Shown here: piece after piece, positions 26,133 to 35,339 of the stretch
Layout: the number at the start of each line of letters is the position of its first letter
Position numbering within the stretch: the stretch's first letter is position 1
From: Rugamonas fusca
Lineage (GTDB): Bacteria; Pseudomonadota; Gammaproteobacteria; Burkholderiales; Burkholderiaceae_D
Length of the DNA stretch: 64,000 nucleotides
NCBI RefSeq assembly: GCF_014042365.1
Contig: NZ_JACEZS010000002.1
Location: forward strand, 1-64,000
Reading direction: 5' to 3'
Translations under genes and position numbers: made by a program
Notes under the pieces: model-generated
Database searches by the model: none
What the model was told of the DNA's origin: nothing
What the model saw: only the letters and a program-made list of their open reading frames with translations

Positions 26133-27533
26133 ATGTCCGCCATCAGCAGCCCCACCTACGATCCGGCCACCACCGCCACCAACCTGGCCACCTCGTATAT
26201 CGCCGGCACCAAGGCGATCCTCGATGACCAGACCAGCACGGCCAACGCCACCGCCAGCGCGCTCACGTCGCTGAACGCGGCCATGGGCGCGTTCCAGACG
26301 GCCATTAGCGGGCTGGCCTCGGTCACCACCTCCGTGATGGCCAACAGCGCCACCTTCAGCAGCGCCGTGGGCACGGCCAGCGCCAACGCCAGCGCCGTGG
26401 CCGGCACCTACTCGTTCTACGTGGAGCAACTGGCCACGGCCGGCCAGGTGTCCTACGGCAACGTGGCCGACAGCACGGCCGCCGGCGCCGGCACCCTGAA
26501 CGTCACGCTGGCCGACGGCAGCTCGTTCCAGATCGACCTGGCCAACGCCGACACCAACCACGATAACGTGCTGTCGGCCAAGGAAGTGGCGGCCGCCATC
26601 AACATCGCGGCCGGCAACAACTCGCGTGTGACGGCCTCGACCCTGAACGTCAACGGCCAGACCACGCTGGTGCTGAGCGCCAACCAGACCGGCGCGGCCA
26701 ACGCCGTCTCGCTGGACGTGTCGGGCGTCAATGACGCCGGCCTGAAGGCCGCGCTGGGCGCGGGCAACCAGAAGACCGTCACGGCCGCCCAGGACGCCAT
26801 CGTGTGGATCGGCGCCCAGGGCACCGGCACCAAGGTGCAACAAGCGTCGAACACCTACAACCTGATCGATAACGTGTCGATGACGTTCACCCAGGCCCAG
26901 GCGGCCGGTGCAGCGCCCGTCACGCTGACTGTGGGCAATGACCTGAGCGCCACCAAGGCCAATGTGCAAAGCTTCGTCGACGCCTACAACAAGCTCAACA
27001 CCGTGCTCAATTCGCTGACCCAGACGGCCGACAGCAGCAAGGGCGTGGCCTCCGGTCCGTTCGCGGCCGACGCCGGCGTGGCCGCGCTGCGCAGCCGCAT
27101 GGTGGCGGCCGTGCGCACGCTGGGCGCCAATGGCCAGACGCTGGTGGCCTACGGCATCACGGCCCAGCGCGACGGCAGCCTGGCGCTCGACAGCAGCCGC
27201 CTCACCAAGGCCATCGCCGCCAATCCGACCGGACTCGACAGTCTGTTCGGCCGCGTCAGCGGCACCAGCGGCAGCGGTGCGCTGGGCGCGCTCAACAAGG
27301 TGATGGACCAGTGGACCAACTCGGCCACCGGCCAGATCGGCACCCGCAAGACCTCCGTCAGCAAGCTGCAGGCGGCGCTGACGGACCGCCAGGCCACGTT
27401 GCAGACCCAGTACGACAGCGCCTACAAGCGCTATCTCGGCCAATTCACGGCGCTGCAACAGTTGCAGTCGCAAATGAACAACAATTCCAACCTGTTTACC
27501 GCGCTGTTCTCGTCGAACAGCAGTAGCAGTTGA
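26133..27533 (+). CDS. fliD: flagellar filament cap protein FliD (LafB)
   Basis: 466 aa. N-terminal FliD domain (about 1-100) starts PTYDPATTATNLATSYI; the C-terminal FliD domain (about 230-460) includes SFVDAYNKLNTVLNSLTQTAD and ends with the LQSQMNNNSNLFTALF helix. It caps the filament and helps flagellin fold at the tip. First gene of the fliD-S-T-K-L-A-motAB block, which matches lafB-C-D-E-F-S-T-U. TGGAGC precedes the ATG by about 8 nt. A 104-bp gap with an AT-rich stretch separates it from fliJ and probably holds a promoter. Confidence 0.92.
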   Translation: MSAISSPTYDPATTATNLATSYIAGTKAILDDQTSTANATASALTSLNAAMGAFQTAISGLASVTTSVMANSATFSSAVGTASANASAVAGTYSFYVEQLATAGQVSYGNVADSTAAGAGTLNVTLADGSSFQIDLANADTNHDNVLSAKEVAAAINIAAGNNSRVTASTLNVNGQTTLVLSANQTGAANAVSLDVSGVNDAGLKAALGAGNQKTVTAAQDAIVWIGAQGTGTKVQQASNTYNLIDNVSMTFTQAQAAGAAPVTLTVGNDLSATKANVQSFVDAYNKLNTVLNSLTQTADSSKGVASGPFAADAGVAALRSRMVAAVRTLGANGQTLVAYGITAQRDGSLALDSSRLTKAIAANPTGLDSLFGRVSGTSGSGALGALNKVMDQWTNSATGQIGTRKTSVSKLQAALTDRQATLQTQYDSAYKRYLGQFTALQQLQSQMNNNSNLFTALFSSNSSSS

Positions 27534-27573
27534 CGCGGCCGGGGCCCCTGCCCCGCCGCACGCCTTACTTTCA

Positions 27574-27975
27574 ATGGTGAACAACATGATGAATCAAGAA
27601 GCTTACGGTTCCTACCACGCCGTCAACCTGGAGGCCCAGACGGCCCGCGCCACGCCGGTCGAACTGGTGCTGGTGCTGACCGACGGCTTGCTGGAGGAAC
27701 TGGCGCGCGCGCGCGGCCACATCGTCGGCAAGCGCTATGAGCTCAAGGCCAACAGCCTGAACAAGTGCGTGGAAATCATCAACGGCCTGTCGAGCTCGCT
27801 GGACTTCGAGCATGGCGGCGAGGTGGTGGCCAACCTGGGCCAGCTGTACGACTATTGCGCGGCGCGCCTGTACAAGGCAGGGGTCAGCATGGAACCGGAG
27901 ATCATCGACGAAGTGACCAGGCTGCTCACCACCATCAAGCAAGGCTGGCTGGGCGTACAGGCCAAGAATGGATAG
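27574..27975 (+). CDS. fliS: flagellin export chaperone FliS (LafC)
   Basis: 133 aa. The N-terminal AYGSYHAVNLEAQTARATPV segment and LVLVLTDGLLEELARARGHI helix are characteristic of FliS, which binds the C terminus of flagellin and prevents early polymerisation. The start is uncertain: ATG at 27574, or ATGs at 27586 and 27589 that would give the more usual MNQEAYGSY N terminus. It overlaps fliT by 8 bp. Confidence 0.9.
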   Translation: MVNNMMNQEAYGSYHAVNLEAQTARATPVELVLVLTDGLLEELARARGHIVGKRYELKANSLNKCVEIINGLSSSLDFEHGGEVVANLGQLYDYCAARLYKAGVSMEPEIIDEVTRLLTTIKQGWLGVQAKNG

Positions 27976-28285
27976 GCAACGGGCCCTGGTACGCCTGGCC
28001 AACAAGCTGCGCGCCGCCCTCGCCGCCGACGACTGGCCGGCGCTGGCGGCGATTAATATTTCCATGGCCACGGCCCTGCCCGCCATGGCCGGCCAGGCCC
28101 CGTGGAGCCCGGCCGAGCAGGCGGCCCTGACGGCCCTGCACCAGTTGCACCTGCAAGCGGCCGCCCGTTGCGAGGTGGCCATGGCCGACATGAGCAAACG
28201 ATTACACGATATGCAAAGCAATAAAGAAGGCTGGATCGCCTACGCTTTGACCAACGACAGTGCCGACCCGGGAACTCCAGCATGA
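27968..28285 (+). CDS. fliT: FliT-like export chaperone (LafD)
   Basis: 105 aa small helical protein. Its size, slot between fliS and fliK, and Ala/Leu-rich helices fit FliT/LafD, the chaperone for FliD. Sequence similarity is weak, so the name rests on gene order. Overlaps fliS at its start and fliK at its stop (ATGA). Confidence 0.7.
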   Translation: MDRQRALVRLANKLRAALAADDWPALAAINISMATALPAMAGQAPWSPAEQAALTALHQLHLQAAARCEVAMADMSKRLHDMQSNKEGWIAYALTNDSADPGTPA

Positions 28286-29709
28286 CCTTAATAACCAACA
28301 ACAGCACTAGCGCCAACAACACCGCGCCCGTCGCAGCGGCCGGCGCCGACCTGATCGCCAGCGCGCCCGATGCCGCCCCGGCCGGCGCCGTGGCCGCCGC
28401 CCTGCCCCTGTTCGCCCAGATCTTGAACCTGACGGACGCCGATCCGGCACCCGCGCCCCGGCAGGCTGACGCCCCCGTGCCAGCGGCCGCCGACGAGGCC
28501 GGCCCAGGCGCCGCCGGCGCCGACCCCACCGCCGCCATGGCCTCCATGGCGGCCGCCATGCTGGCCGTCGCCCTGCCGTCGGCCGCGCCCGCTTCCGGCG
28601 CCGTCACCAGCGCCGCCCCCGGCACCTTGCGCATCGACGCGCTCAGCACCAGCGCTTCCCTGAACGGCGCCAGCACCCGCCTCGACCTGAGCGCGGCCGG
28701 GGTGGCCGTCCTGCCTGTGCCGGGCGCGGCCGCGACCGCCCCGGACACGGGCGCCGCCGCCCCCGCGCCAGTGGCGGCCCCGGCCAACGCCGCCGGCGCC
28801 CGCCCGGCCGGCACTGTCCCCGTCGCCCTGACTGCCCTGGCTGCCCTGGCGGCCAGCGCGGCCCCCGTGGCGCCAGCCGCCACCACGGCCGGGCCACACC
28901 TGCCAGCCGACAGCGGCGAGCCAGCCACGCCAGCCGACACGGCAGCGGCAGCACGCACCAGCCCCCCAAGCCCGGCCGCGACAGCCGCCAGCGTGGCCAC
29001 CACCATACCGGCCAGCCCGGTCACGGCGGCGGCCCCGTTCCAGCCCGCCCCCGTCGTGCCGGCCCGCACGGACGCGCGAGGCGCCACCAGGACCATGGCG
29101 CCAGCCGACAGCGTGGCGGCCGACACCGCGCCCCACGTGGCGCTGGCGGGCGCCGCCAGGGACGACGGTATGCCGGCGGCCCGCCGCGACTTTGCGGCAC
29201 CGGCACCGGCACCGGCAGCGACCGCCATCTACGCCAGCCTCACCGCGGCCAGCCCGGCGCCGGCTGGCGCCGACAGCGTCAAGCTGGCCGGCACCCCGGA
29301 ACAATGGCAGCAACCGCTGCGCGAGGCGCTGGGCGAGCGCCTGCAGTTGCAGCTGCAACGCAACGACGAACATGCCGTGATCCGGCTCGATCCGCCCAAC
29401 ATGGGCCGGGTCGAGATCTCGATCCGCCACACGGCCGGTGCGCTGCAGGTGACCTTGTCGGCCAACAACAGCGAAGTGCTGCGCCAGCTCAACAGCATCG
29501 GCGATAGCGTGCGCCAGGATCTGTCGCAGCGCCAGTTCGCCGACGTGGCCGTGACCGTCTCGCCAGCGCCGCGCGGCATGCTGGCCGGCGGTGACGGCAA
29601 CGGCCGTGGCCAGCAAGGCCAGCAGGAAGAAGCCCGCACGCCAGGCCGCGCCCTGTCCGACGACAGCGACGCCGCCGCCTCTTTTGCCATGTCGACCGAA
29701 CGGGAGTAA
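28282..29709 (+). CDS. fliK: flagellar hook-length control protein FliK (LafE)
   Basis: 475 aa. The first 320 residues are Ala/Pro/Thr-rich and of low complexity, as expected of the molecular ruler. The C-terminal switch domain (about 335-430) is clear: LREALGERLQLQLQRNDEHA, then LDPPNMGRVEISIRH, then ALQVTLSANNSEVLRQLN. Secreted during hook growth, it triggers the FlhB specificity switch. Translationally coupled to fliT. A second protein with a similar C-terminal layout is encoded at 12521-13438. Confidence 0.88.
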   Translation: MTLITNNSTSANNTAPVAAAGADLIASAPDAAPAGAVAAALPLFAQILNLTDADPAPAPRQADAPVPAAADEAGPGAAGADPTAAMASMAAAMLAVALPSAAPASGAVTSAAPGTLRIDALSTSASLNGASTRLDLSAAGVAVLPVPGAAATAPDTGAAAPAPVAAPANAAGARPAGTVPVALTALAALAASAAPVAPAATTAGPHLPADSGEPATPADTAAAARTSPPSPAATAASVATTIPASPVTAAAPFQPAPVVPARTDARGATRTMAPADSVAADTAPHVALAGAARDDGMPAARRDFAAPAPAPAATAIYASLTAASPAPAGADSVKLAGTPEQWQQPLREALGERLQLQLQRNDEHAVIRLDPPNMGRVEISIRHTAGALQVTLSANNSEVLRQLNSIGDSVRQDLSQRQFADVAVTVSPAPRGMLAGGDGNGRGQQGQQEEARTPGRALSDDSDAAASFAMSTERE

Positions 29710-29716
29710 GTTGTAG

Positions 29717-30181
29717 ATGAAGAATATGAAAATGATCATTGCGTTCGTGGTGGTGGCCGTGCTCGGCGCGGGTGTGGCCGGCGGCGCCGTCTGGTACCTG
29801 TCCAAGGGCGCGTCCGCCGGCACGGCCGAAGCCAAGAAGGCCGAGCGCCACGACGATGGCAAGCCGCCCAAGTACCTGACGGTGGAAAAAGTGATCATCA
29901 TGCTCAAGCGCAGCCCTGGCGACACGGCCACCCATTACATCTCGGCCGACCTGGTGATCACCACCAGCGAGGACAAGGAAAAAGTGGCCAAGGAACAATT
30001 GCCGATGCTGCGCAGCGTGGCCGTGCGCACCTTGTCGGCGCTGCCGCTGGCCACGGCCCAGACCATGACGATCGACCAGTACGCGGCCGAACTGAACAAG
30101 GCGTACGACGAGACCTATGCCCACGACAAGCGCGACAAGCCATTTTCCGAAGTCCTGATCGGCAAGCTGATCCTGGAATAG
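29717..30181 (+). CDS. fliL: flagellar basal body-associated protein FliL (LafF)
   Basis: 154 aa single-pass inner-membrane protein: TM at about 6-28 (IIAFVVVAVLGAGVAGGAVWYL), a lysine-rich linker and a periplasmic domain that ends FSEVLIGKLILE. FliL forms a ring around the stator and supports torque. In primary flagellar operons fliL usually precedes fliM; here it sits before the sigma factor and motAB, as lafF does in lateral loci. GGGAG lies upstream of the ATG. Confidence 0.9.
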   Translation: MKNMKMIIAFVVVAVLGAGVAGGAVWYLSKGASAGTAEAKKAERHDDGKPPKYLTVEKVIIMLKRSPGDTATHYISADLVITTSEDKEKVAKEQLPMLRSVAVRTLSALPLATAQTMTIDQYAAELNKAYDETYAHDKRDKPFSEVLIGKLILE

Positions 30182-30187
30182 ACGGCC

Positions 30188-30937
30188 ATGACTACACAGG
30201 GGGCGGGCATGGCATACATGGAACCGGACGCCTACGGCGCCATGCATGGCGACGGCGCGGCGACGGTGACGCTGAGCGCGGCGGACGAGCAGAAACATCT
30301 GCTGTCCTACGCGCCGCTGGTCAAGCGCATCGTGCGCCAGCTCAATTCGCAAGTGGCCGGCGCCATCGACCGCGACGACATGGAGCAGATCGGCCTGATG
30401 GGCCTGCTCGAAGCCTTGCGCCGCTATGGCGCGCCGGACGCGGCCTTTGGCAGCTACGCCAGCCTGCGCATCCGTGGCGCCATCCTCGACGAGCTGCGGC
30501 GCCAGGACTGGCGCCCGCGCGCCGTGCGCCAGCACAGCCACAAGCTGCGCGACGCCGTGCGCGAACTGACCCGCAAGCTGGGCCGCGAACCGAGCGAGCA
30601 GGACATCATCAGCGGCCTGGGCCTCACGCCCGAAGCCTACCAGGCTTACCAGCTCGACGAGAACGCCGAGTCGATCGCCAGCTTCGACGACGTGCTGCAG
30701 GACAGTGTCAGCCACGACAGCGCGCCCAGCCCCGAGGAGCAATTGCTGGTGCGGCGCAGCCTGGAACAGGCGCTGCGCGGGCTGGACGAACGCGAGCAGC
30801 GCGTGGTGCAGATGTATTACGAGTTTGAATTGAGTTACAAGGAAATCGCCGCCGTGCTGGACTTGACCGACGCCCGGGTCTGCCAGCTGAACAAGGCGGC
30901 CCTGGGCAAGATGAAAGCGGTGCTGCAAAGCGCCTGA
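30188..30937 (+). CDS. fliA: flagellar sigma factor sigma28 (FliA/LafS)
   Basis: 249 aa RNA polymerase sigma factor. Region 2 (about 35-105: LLSYAPLVKRIVRQL, MEQIGLMGLLEALRRYG, FGSYASLRIRGAILDELRRQD), region 3 (VRELTRKLGREPSEQDI) and region 4 (EREQRVVQMYYEFELSYKEIAAVL, then VCQLNKAAL) are all present. It should drive late genes such as fliC and the filament block, with FlgM (32952-33260) as its anti-sigma factor. Starts 6 bp after fliL; position matches lafS. Confidence 0.93.
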   Translation: MTTQGAGMAYMEPDAYGAMHGDGAATVTLSAADEQKHLLSYAPLVKRIVRQLNSQVAGAIDRDDMEQIGLMGLLEALRRYGAPDAAFGSYASLRIRGAILDELRRQDWRPRAVRQHSHKLRDAVRELTRKLGREPSEQDIISGLGLTPEAYQAYQLDENAESIASFDDVLQDSVSHDSAPSPEEQLLVRRSLEQALRGLDEREQRVVQMYYEFELSYKEIAAVLDLTDARVCQLNKAALGKMKAVLQSA

Positions 30938-30990
30938 CACGCCAGCGGGCACCACAAGGATTAGAACTAGAAGCAGAAAGGCGCATCATC

Positions 30991-31908
30991 ATGCAACAAA
31001 TCATCGGCATCTTCATCGTACTGGGCAGCGTGTTCGGCGGCTTTTTCATGATGGGCGGCTCGTTCCATCAGATCTGGCAACCGATCGAGCTGATCGTCAT
31101 CGCCGGCTCCGGGCTGGGCGCCATCGTGCTGGGCAACCCGCGCCACGTGCTGGCCGAGATGGTCACGCAGATCAAGAAGATCGTGTTTCGCAAGAAGTAC
31201 GACTCGGAATTCCAGCGCCAGTTGCTGCTGCTGATGTACGAGCTGCTGCAACTGGCCGCCGGCGGCCTCAAGGCGCTCGACGCCCACGTCGAGGCGCCCA
31301 AGGACAGCCCCCTGTTCCAGCGCTACCCGCGCGTGCTGGAGGAACCCAAGCTGCTGGCCTTCATCGTCGACAACTTCCGCCTGATGGCCATGGGCAAGAT
31401 CAACGCGCACGAGCTCGAGGGCGTGCTGGACCAGGAACTGGAAGCCATCCACGAGGAACTGAACCAGCCGGCCAAGTCGCTCAACAAGATCGGCGAAGCC
31501 ATGCCCGGCTTCGGCATCCTGGCCGCCGTGCTGGGCATCGTGATCACCATGAACACCGTCAGCGAAGGCGCCAGCTCGGGCGACATCGCCGAGCACGTGG
31601 GCGCGGCCATGGTGGGCACCTTCATCGGCATCTTCTTTTGCTACGGCATCCTGGACCCGATCTCCAACATGATGAAGCAGCTGGTGGGCCAGGAAGCGTC
31701 CAACAAGGAATGCGTGAAAGTGGTGCTGGTGACCCACGTGGCCGGCAAGCCGCCGCTGCTGGCCATCGACGCCGGGCGGCGCCTGGTGCCGCTCAATATC
31801 AAGCCCAGCTTCGCCCAGCTGGAACGGTGGATCAACGACCTGGAAGGCCGCGACAGCGAGCCGGAAGCGTCGTCGCGTCGCGGAGGTGGCCGTGCTAAAG
31901 CCGCATGA
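30991..31908 (+). CDS. motA: flagellar stator protein MotA (LafT)
   Basis: 305 aa with the four-helix MotA/PomA layout: two N-terminal helices (IGIFIVLGSVFGGFFMMGG, IELIVIAGSGLGAIVLGNP), a large cytoplasmic domain (about 60-165), then GFGILAAVLGIVITMNTV and VGAAMVGTFIGIFFCYGIL. Forms the ion channel of the stator with MotB. The 3' end overlaps motB by 17 bp. Ion specificity cannot be decided from this sequence by eye. Confidence 0.93.
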   Translation: MQQIIGIFIVLGSVFGGFFMMGGSFHQIWQPIELIVIAGSGLGAIVLGNPRHVLAEMVTQIKKIVFRKKYDSEFQRQLLLLMYELLQLAAGGLKALDAHVEAPKDSPLFQRYPRVLEEPKLLAFIVDNFRLMAMGKINAHELEGVLDQELEAIHEELNQPAKSLNKIGEAMPGFGILAAVLGIVITMNTVSEGASSGDIAEHVGAAMVGTFIGIFFCYGILDPISNMMKQLVGQEASNKECVKVVLVTHVAGKPPLLAIDAGRRLVPLNIKPSFAQLERWINDLEGRDSEPEASSRRGGGRAKAA

Positions 31909-32896
31909 CAAGGGCCACGACCAGACCATCGTCAAGCGCGGCGGCGGCAAGCACGCGCACGACGAACACGGCGGCGCGTGGAAGGTGGCGTTCGCCGACT
32001 TCTGCCTGGCGCTCAGCTGCCTGTTCCTCGTGCTGTGGCTGATGGCCTCGCGCAACACGGAATCGTTGCAGCAAATCCTCACGGAAGCGGACGGCGCCAA
32101 GACCGACCAGGGCAAGGGCGTGATGCCGGAGCAGGTGGGCGGCCCCCGAGGCAGCCTGATCGAACGCTTCCCCATGCCCCGCACGGGCAACTCGGACGCC
32201 CCCGGCGCCCAGCTGGCCAGCGGCGAGGCCGCGCCCGTGGTGACGCCGGCCAAGGTCAAGTACGACAGCCCCAGCGACTTGCAGGCGCTGTCCAAGGCGC
32301 TGACCCAGATGAGCGCCGACTTCGGCCTGACCAGCAACCTGGAAACCGTGATCACGCCCTATGGCTTGCGCGTGATGCTGCACGACACCGACCACCAGGG
32401 CATGTTCGTGCGCGGCAGCGCCGTGCCCACCGACAAGTTCCGCGCCCTGCTGCGCAAGATGGGCCCGCTGTTCGCGCGCATGGAAAACCAGATGCTGATC
32501 GTCGGCCACACCGATTCGCTGCAGTACGCCGACACCAGTTATTCCGCGTTCTCCAACTGGACCCTGTCGAGCAACCGGGCCATGTCGGCCCGGGCCCAGC
32601 TCTTGGCCGGCAGCATGAATCCCGATTCCGTGCTGCAAGTGGTGGGCATGGCCGACCGCGCGCCGCTGGACGCCAAGCGGGCCGACGCGGGCGTGAACCG
32701 GCGCATCGAACTGCTGATCCTGACCACGGGCCAGGCCAAGACCATCGCCGCCATGTTTGGCGTACCCAACAACAAGAGTGCCCTGACCGAAGAGGTCGAC
32801 ACGGCCCTGCCCGACAACACCGTGCTGCAAAAGCTGCGCGAACGGCTGCTGCCGCAAGGCGACAAGCAAGCCGACAAGCAAGTCCACCCGAGGTAA
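31892..32896 (+). CDS. motB: flagellar stator protein MotB (LafU)
   Basis: 334 aa. Single TM helix with the ion-binding aspartate in AFADFCLALSCLFLVLWLM (Asp36), preceded by a His-rich cytoplasmic stretch, then a periplasmic linker and a C-terminal OmpA/MotB peptidoglycan-binding domain (about 185-300: LIVGHTDSLQYADTSYSAF, SNWTLSSNRAMSARAQLL, VNRRIELLIL). I chose the GTG at 31892 because GGAGG lies 5 nt upstream; the GTG at 31886 overlaps that ribosome-binding site. Confidence 0.92.
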   Translation: MLKPHDKGHDQTIVKRGGGKHAHDEHGGAWKVAFADFCLALSCLFLVLWLMASRNTESLQQILTEADGAKTDQGKGVMPEQVGGPRGSLIERFPMPRTGNSDAPGAQLASGEAAPVVTPAKVKYDSPSDLQALSKALTQMSADFGLTSNLETVITPYGLRVMLHDTDHQGMFVRGSAVPTDKFRALLRKMGPLFARMENQMLIVGHTDSLQYADTSYSAFSNWTLSSNRAMSARAQLLAGSMNPDSVLQVVGMADRAPLDAKRADAGVNRRIELLILTTGQAKTIAAMFGVPNNKSALTEEVDTALPDNTVLQKLRERLLPQGDKQADKQVHPR

Positions 32897-32951
32897 CGCT
32901 GCATGAGCAAGACCATCACCGCACGCCCCTGCCGGCGACAGGCAGGCTGAC

Positions 32952-33260
32952 ATGGAAACCAAACCGACACGAGGCAGCCGCATGAGAATTTCCACCGCAA
33001 GCCCGGACGGTCTGGCCGTCCAGCGCGTGGCCGACAGCGCCCCGGCCGAGGCGGCCGCGCCGGCCGCGCCGGCCCCGGCGCCGGCGCCGCTGCAGTCGGC
33101 CGTACTGCAGCCCGCCCTGGCGGCCCTGCGCGCCATGCCCGACGATATCGACCACGACAAGGTGGCCCTGCTGCGCGACGCGCTGGCCAAGGGCGAACTG
33201 CCGTTCGACCCGGCCAAGCTGGCCGGCCTGATCCAGCGCTTCCACGGGAGCGAGTCGTGA
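32952..33260 (+). CDS. flgM: anti-sigma28 factor FlgM
   Basis: 102 aa. The C-terminal half (about 55-98) has the sigma28-binding helices LAALRAMPDDIDHDKVALLR and GELPFDPAKLAGLIQRF. The middle is an Ala/Pro-rich linker, consistent with an unfolded exported protein. An in-frame ATG at 32982 (MRISTASP) with GAGG upstream gives a more typical FlgM N terminus. It directly follows the sigma28-motAB genes and is coupled to flgN (ATGA-type overlap). Confidence 0.85.
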   Translation: METKPTRGSRMRISTASPDGLAVQRVADSAPAEAAAPAAPAPAPAPLQSAVLQPALAALRAMPDDIDHDKVALLRDALAKGELPFDPAKLAGLIQRFHGSES

Positions 33261-33703
33261 CGGCCTCAACAGCCCCGGCCCCGGCCTCGCGCCAGGACAC
33301 CATGCGCGCCCTGCTGCAAGGCGTGGCGGCCGACCTGCTGGCCTACCAGCAGTTGCACGAGCTGCTGGAACAGCAGTTTGACGGCGCCGTGCGCCACCAG
33401 AGCGCGCGCTTGACCGAACTGGCCGACGCCATCACGGCCCTGGTCGACACCATGGAGGCGCGCCGCGCCGCGCGCGTGGCGCAGGTACAACGCTTGCTGG
33501 GCCCACAAGGCACCATGGCCCAGGCATTTGCCTTGCTGAAAAATCCGGCACGGGAGAGAATGGAAGCCGATTGGCGCACGCTGGAACACCGCGTGCGCGA
33601 GTGCAAACGCCTGGGCAAGCGCAATAGCGACTTGCTGGTTGAGCAATACACCATCATGCAGCGCGTGCTGCATGGCGAGGAGCAACTCTATGCGCCAGCT
33701 TGA
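33257..33703 (+). CDS. flgN: flagellar chaperone FlgN
   Basis: 148 aa helical protein of the FlgN family, the export chaperone for FlgK and FlgL. Features are the N-terminal helix (LQGVAADLLAYQQLHELLE) and a central helix with LADAITALVDTMEARRAARV. Its position after flgM is the usual flgMN pairing. The start overlaps the flgM stop; the end overlaps the following glucosaminidase gene by 14 bp. Confidence 0.85.
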   Translation: MTASTAPAPASRQDTMRALLQGVAADLLAYQQLHELLEQQFDGAVRHQSARLTELADAITALVDTMEARRAARVAQVQRLLGPQGTMAQAFALLKNPARERMEADWRTLEHRVRECKRLGKRNSDLLVEQYTIMQRVLHGEEQLYAPA

Positions 33704-34490
33704 CGGCACGCAGGCCACGACCCCGACTGCGGCCACCGTCTCGAACATGCAAGCGAGCCGCCCCGCGGCGGCCCTGCCCGCCGCATTCGGCGGCTGGAGC
33801 GCGAGCGCCGGCGGCGCCCGCTTCGATGCCACCTTCCGCCAGGTGCAGGACGAGGTGGCCGACTTCCTGGCCCACGGCGGCGGCACGGCCGCCGCACCGT
33901 CAGCGCGGCCGCCATCGCCCGGCTTGGACCTGAGCGCGGCCGGCCTGGCCTTGCGCCAGCAGGCCCAGGGTGGCGCCATCGATGGCGCCACGGCCGGCGT
34001 CGATACAGAAGTGCAGCAACAGTTTCTCGCGTCAATACAGCCATGGGCCGAGGAAGCGGGCGCCCGGCTGGGCGTGTCGCCCAACATCGTGGCGGCCCAC
34101 GCGGCGCTCGAATCGGGCTGGGGCCAGCGGCCCCTGCGCGCCGGCGGCGCCGACAGCTACAACCTGTTCGGCCTGAAGGCGGGCGCCAGCTGGAGCGGCG
34201 CCGTGGCCGACGCCACCACCACCGAATACGTGCACGGCGCGGCCCTGAAGAAGGTGGAACGGTTCCGCAGCTATCCGGACCCGGCCAGCGCCTTCCGCGA
34301 CTACGCCGATATGCTCAGCAGCAATCCGCGCTTCCAGGGCGCGCTGCACGCCGGCGACGACGCCCACGCCTTCGCGCGCGGCCTGGCGCACGGCGGCTAC
34401 GCCACCGACCCCGCCTATGCCGACAAGCTGGGCAAGCTGGCCGCGCGGCTGCAGCGCGGCGCCGCCTCCGCCGTTCAGTCGGGGGACTGA
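33690..34490 (+). CDS. FlgJ-type peptidoglycan hydrolase (muramidase half of FlgJ)
   Basis: 266 aa. Residues about 115-265 match the C-terminal hydrolase domain of two-domain FlgJ (GH73 family): catalytic-glutamate segment AHAALESGWGQRPLR, then SYNLFGLKAG, TTTEYVHGAALKKVERFRSY, then the GGYATDPAYADKL end. The N-terminal rod-capping domain of FlgJ is absent; that domain is a separate gene at 41573-41989. It has no signal peptide, so it is probably exported by the flagellar apparatus through its low-complexity N terminus. ATG at 33690 with GAGGAG upstream; other starts are weaker. It ends in a 16-bp convergent overlap with flgA. Confidence 0.88.
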   Translation: MRQLDGTQATTPTAATVSNMQASRPAAALPAAFGGWSASAGGARFDATFRQVQDEVADFLAHGGGTAAAPSARPPSPGLDLSAAGLALRQQAQGGAIDGATAGVDTEVQQQFLASIQPWAEEAGARLGVSPNIVAAHAALESGWGQRPLRAGGADSYNLFGLKAGASWSGAVADATTTEYVHGAALKKVERFRSYPDPASAFRDYADMLSSNPRFQGALHAGDDAHAFARGLAHGGYATDPAYADKLGKLAARLQRGAASAVQSGD

Positions 34491-35212
34491 GCCGTGACGG
34501 GCATGTCGGCAGGTTCCACCGTCCCCTCGCCCGTCACGCGGGCCCGCAGCACGGTGCCGTTGGCGTTACGCACGCGCACCAGCGCGCCGCGCGCGCCGCT
34601 GTCGAGCGCCTCGCCGGCCATGCTGACCTCGATCTGGTCGCGCCGCGCCACGATGGTCACGGCGTCGCCGCGCTTGACGACGGTGGGCGCGGCCAGCAGC
34701 GCCATGCGCAGCACTTCGCCGGCCCGCAGCGTGCGCTTGCCGCTCATGCCCAGCGCCGCCTGGGGCGAGGCCAGCACATCCGTCAGCGACACCAGCTCGT
34801 GGCGCTCGAGCAACAAGTCCTCGTCCGTCAACACCTTGCCGGCCGGCACGTCCGTGGCGCTCACCACCACCGGGGCCGACACCTGGGCCCGCACCACGAA
34901 TTCATACCGCCAGCCATCGGCGCCCGGGCACACGGCCGCGAAACGCATGCGCAGCGGTTGCCGCGTGTCGACCGCTTCCACCGTGACGGCCCGGCCGCAG
35001 GCGGCCAGCGGCCGGCTGCCGCGCACCACCGTCACTTCCGCCAGCGGCGCGCTCAGCCCGGCGCTGGCCGCCTGCGCCAGCACGTGGGCGCGGGCCGCTT
35101 GCTGCACTTGCGCCAACATTTGCTCGGGGCCGACGGGCGCCCCCTTGGCCATCGTGAAAATTCCGATGAGCAACACGGGCGCGAATCGGGTTACAATAGA
35201 TTTGTTGCGCAT
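34475..35212 (-). CDS. flgA: flagellar P-ring assembly chaperone FlgA
   Basis: 245 aa. A signal peptide (MRNKSIVTRFAPVLLIGIF...AKG) leads to a SAF/FlgA domain: VVVSATDVPAGKVLTDEDLL, RTLRAGEVLRMALLAAPTVVKRGDAVTIVA and the C-terminal VRVRNANGTVLRARVTGEG. It acts in the periplasm to assemble FlgI into the P ring. The start is the ATG at 35212 with AGAGG upstream; longer in-frame starts enter flgB. It is divergent from flgB, the same arrangement as lfgA/lfgB. Confidence 0.92.
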   Translation of the reverse strand: MRNKSIVTRFAPVLLIGIFTMAKGAPVGPEQMLAQVQQAARAHVLAQAASAGLSAPLAEVTVVRGSRPLAACGRAVTVEAVDTRQPLRMRFAAVCPGADGWRYEFVVRAQVSAPVVVSATDVPAGKVLTDEDLLLERHELVSLTDVLASPQAALGMSGKRTLRAGEVLRMALLAAPTVVKRGDAVTIVARRDQIEVSMAGEALDSGARGALVRVRNANGTVLRARVTGEGTVEPADMPVTAQSPD

Positions 35213-35339
35213 GGGAAATACCTCTACTATGATGCGAATGCGGCTGGGGCGCGGTGCGCCATCGGTCGCCATTTTACATGGGGAATCATGCCCGCAACGC
35301 CAGCGATCACAATGGACGCCATGAACCAGGGGGAGCGAG

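Noticed and set aside
28288..29931. 547-aa Gly/Arg-rich minus-strand ORF over fliK
   Set aside because: Complement of the Ala/Pro-rich ruler region; low complexity and no domain.
32916..33269. Minus-strand 117-aa ORF over flgM
   Set aside because: Overlaps flgM fully and has no independent start signal or family features.
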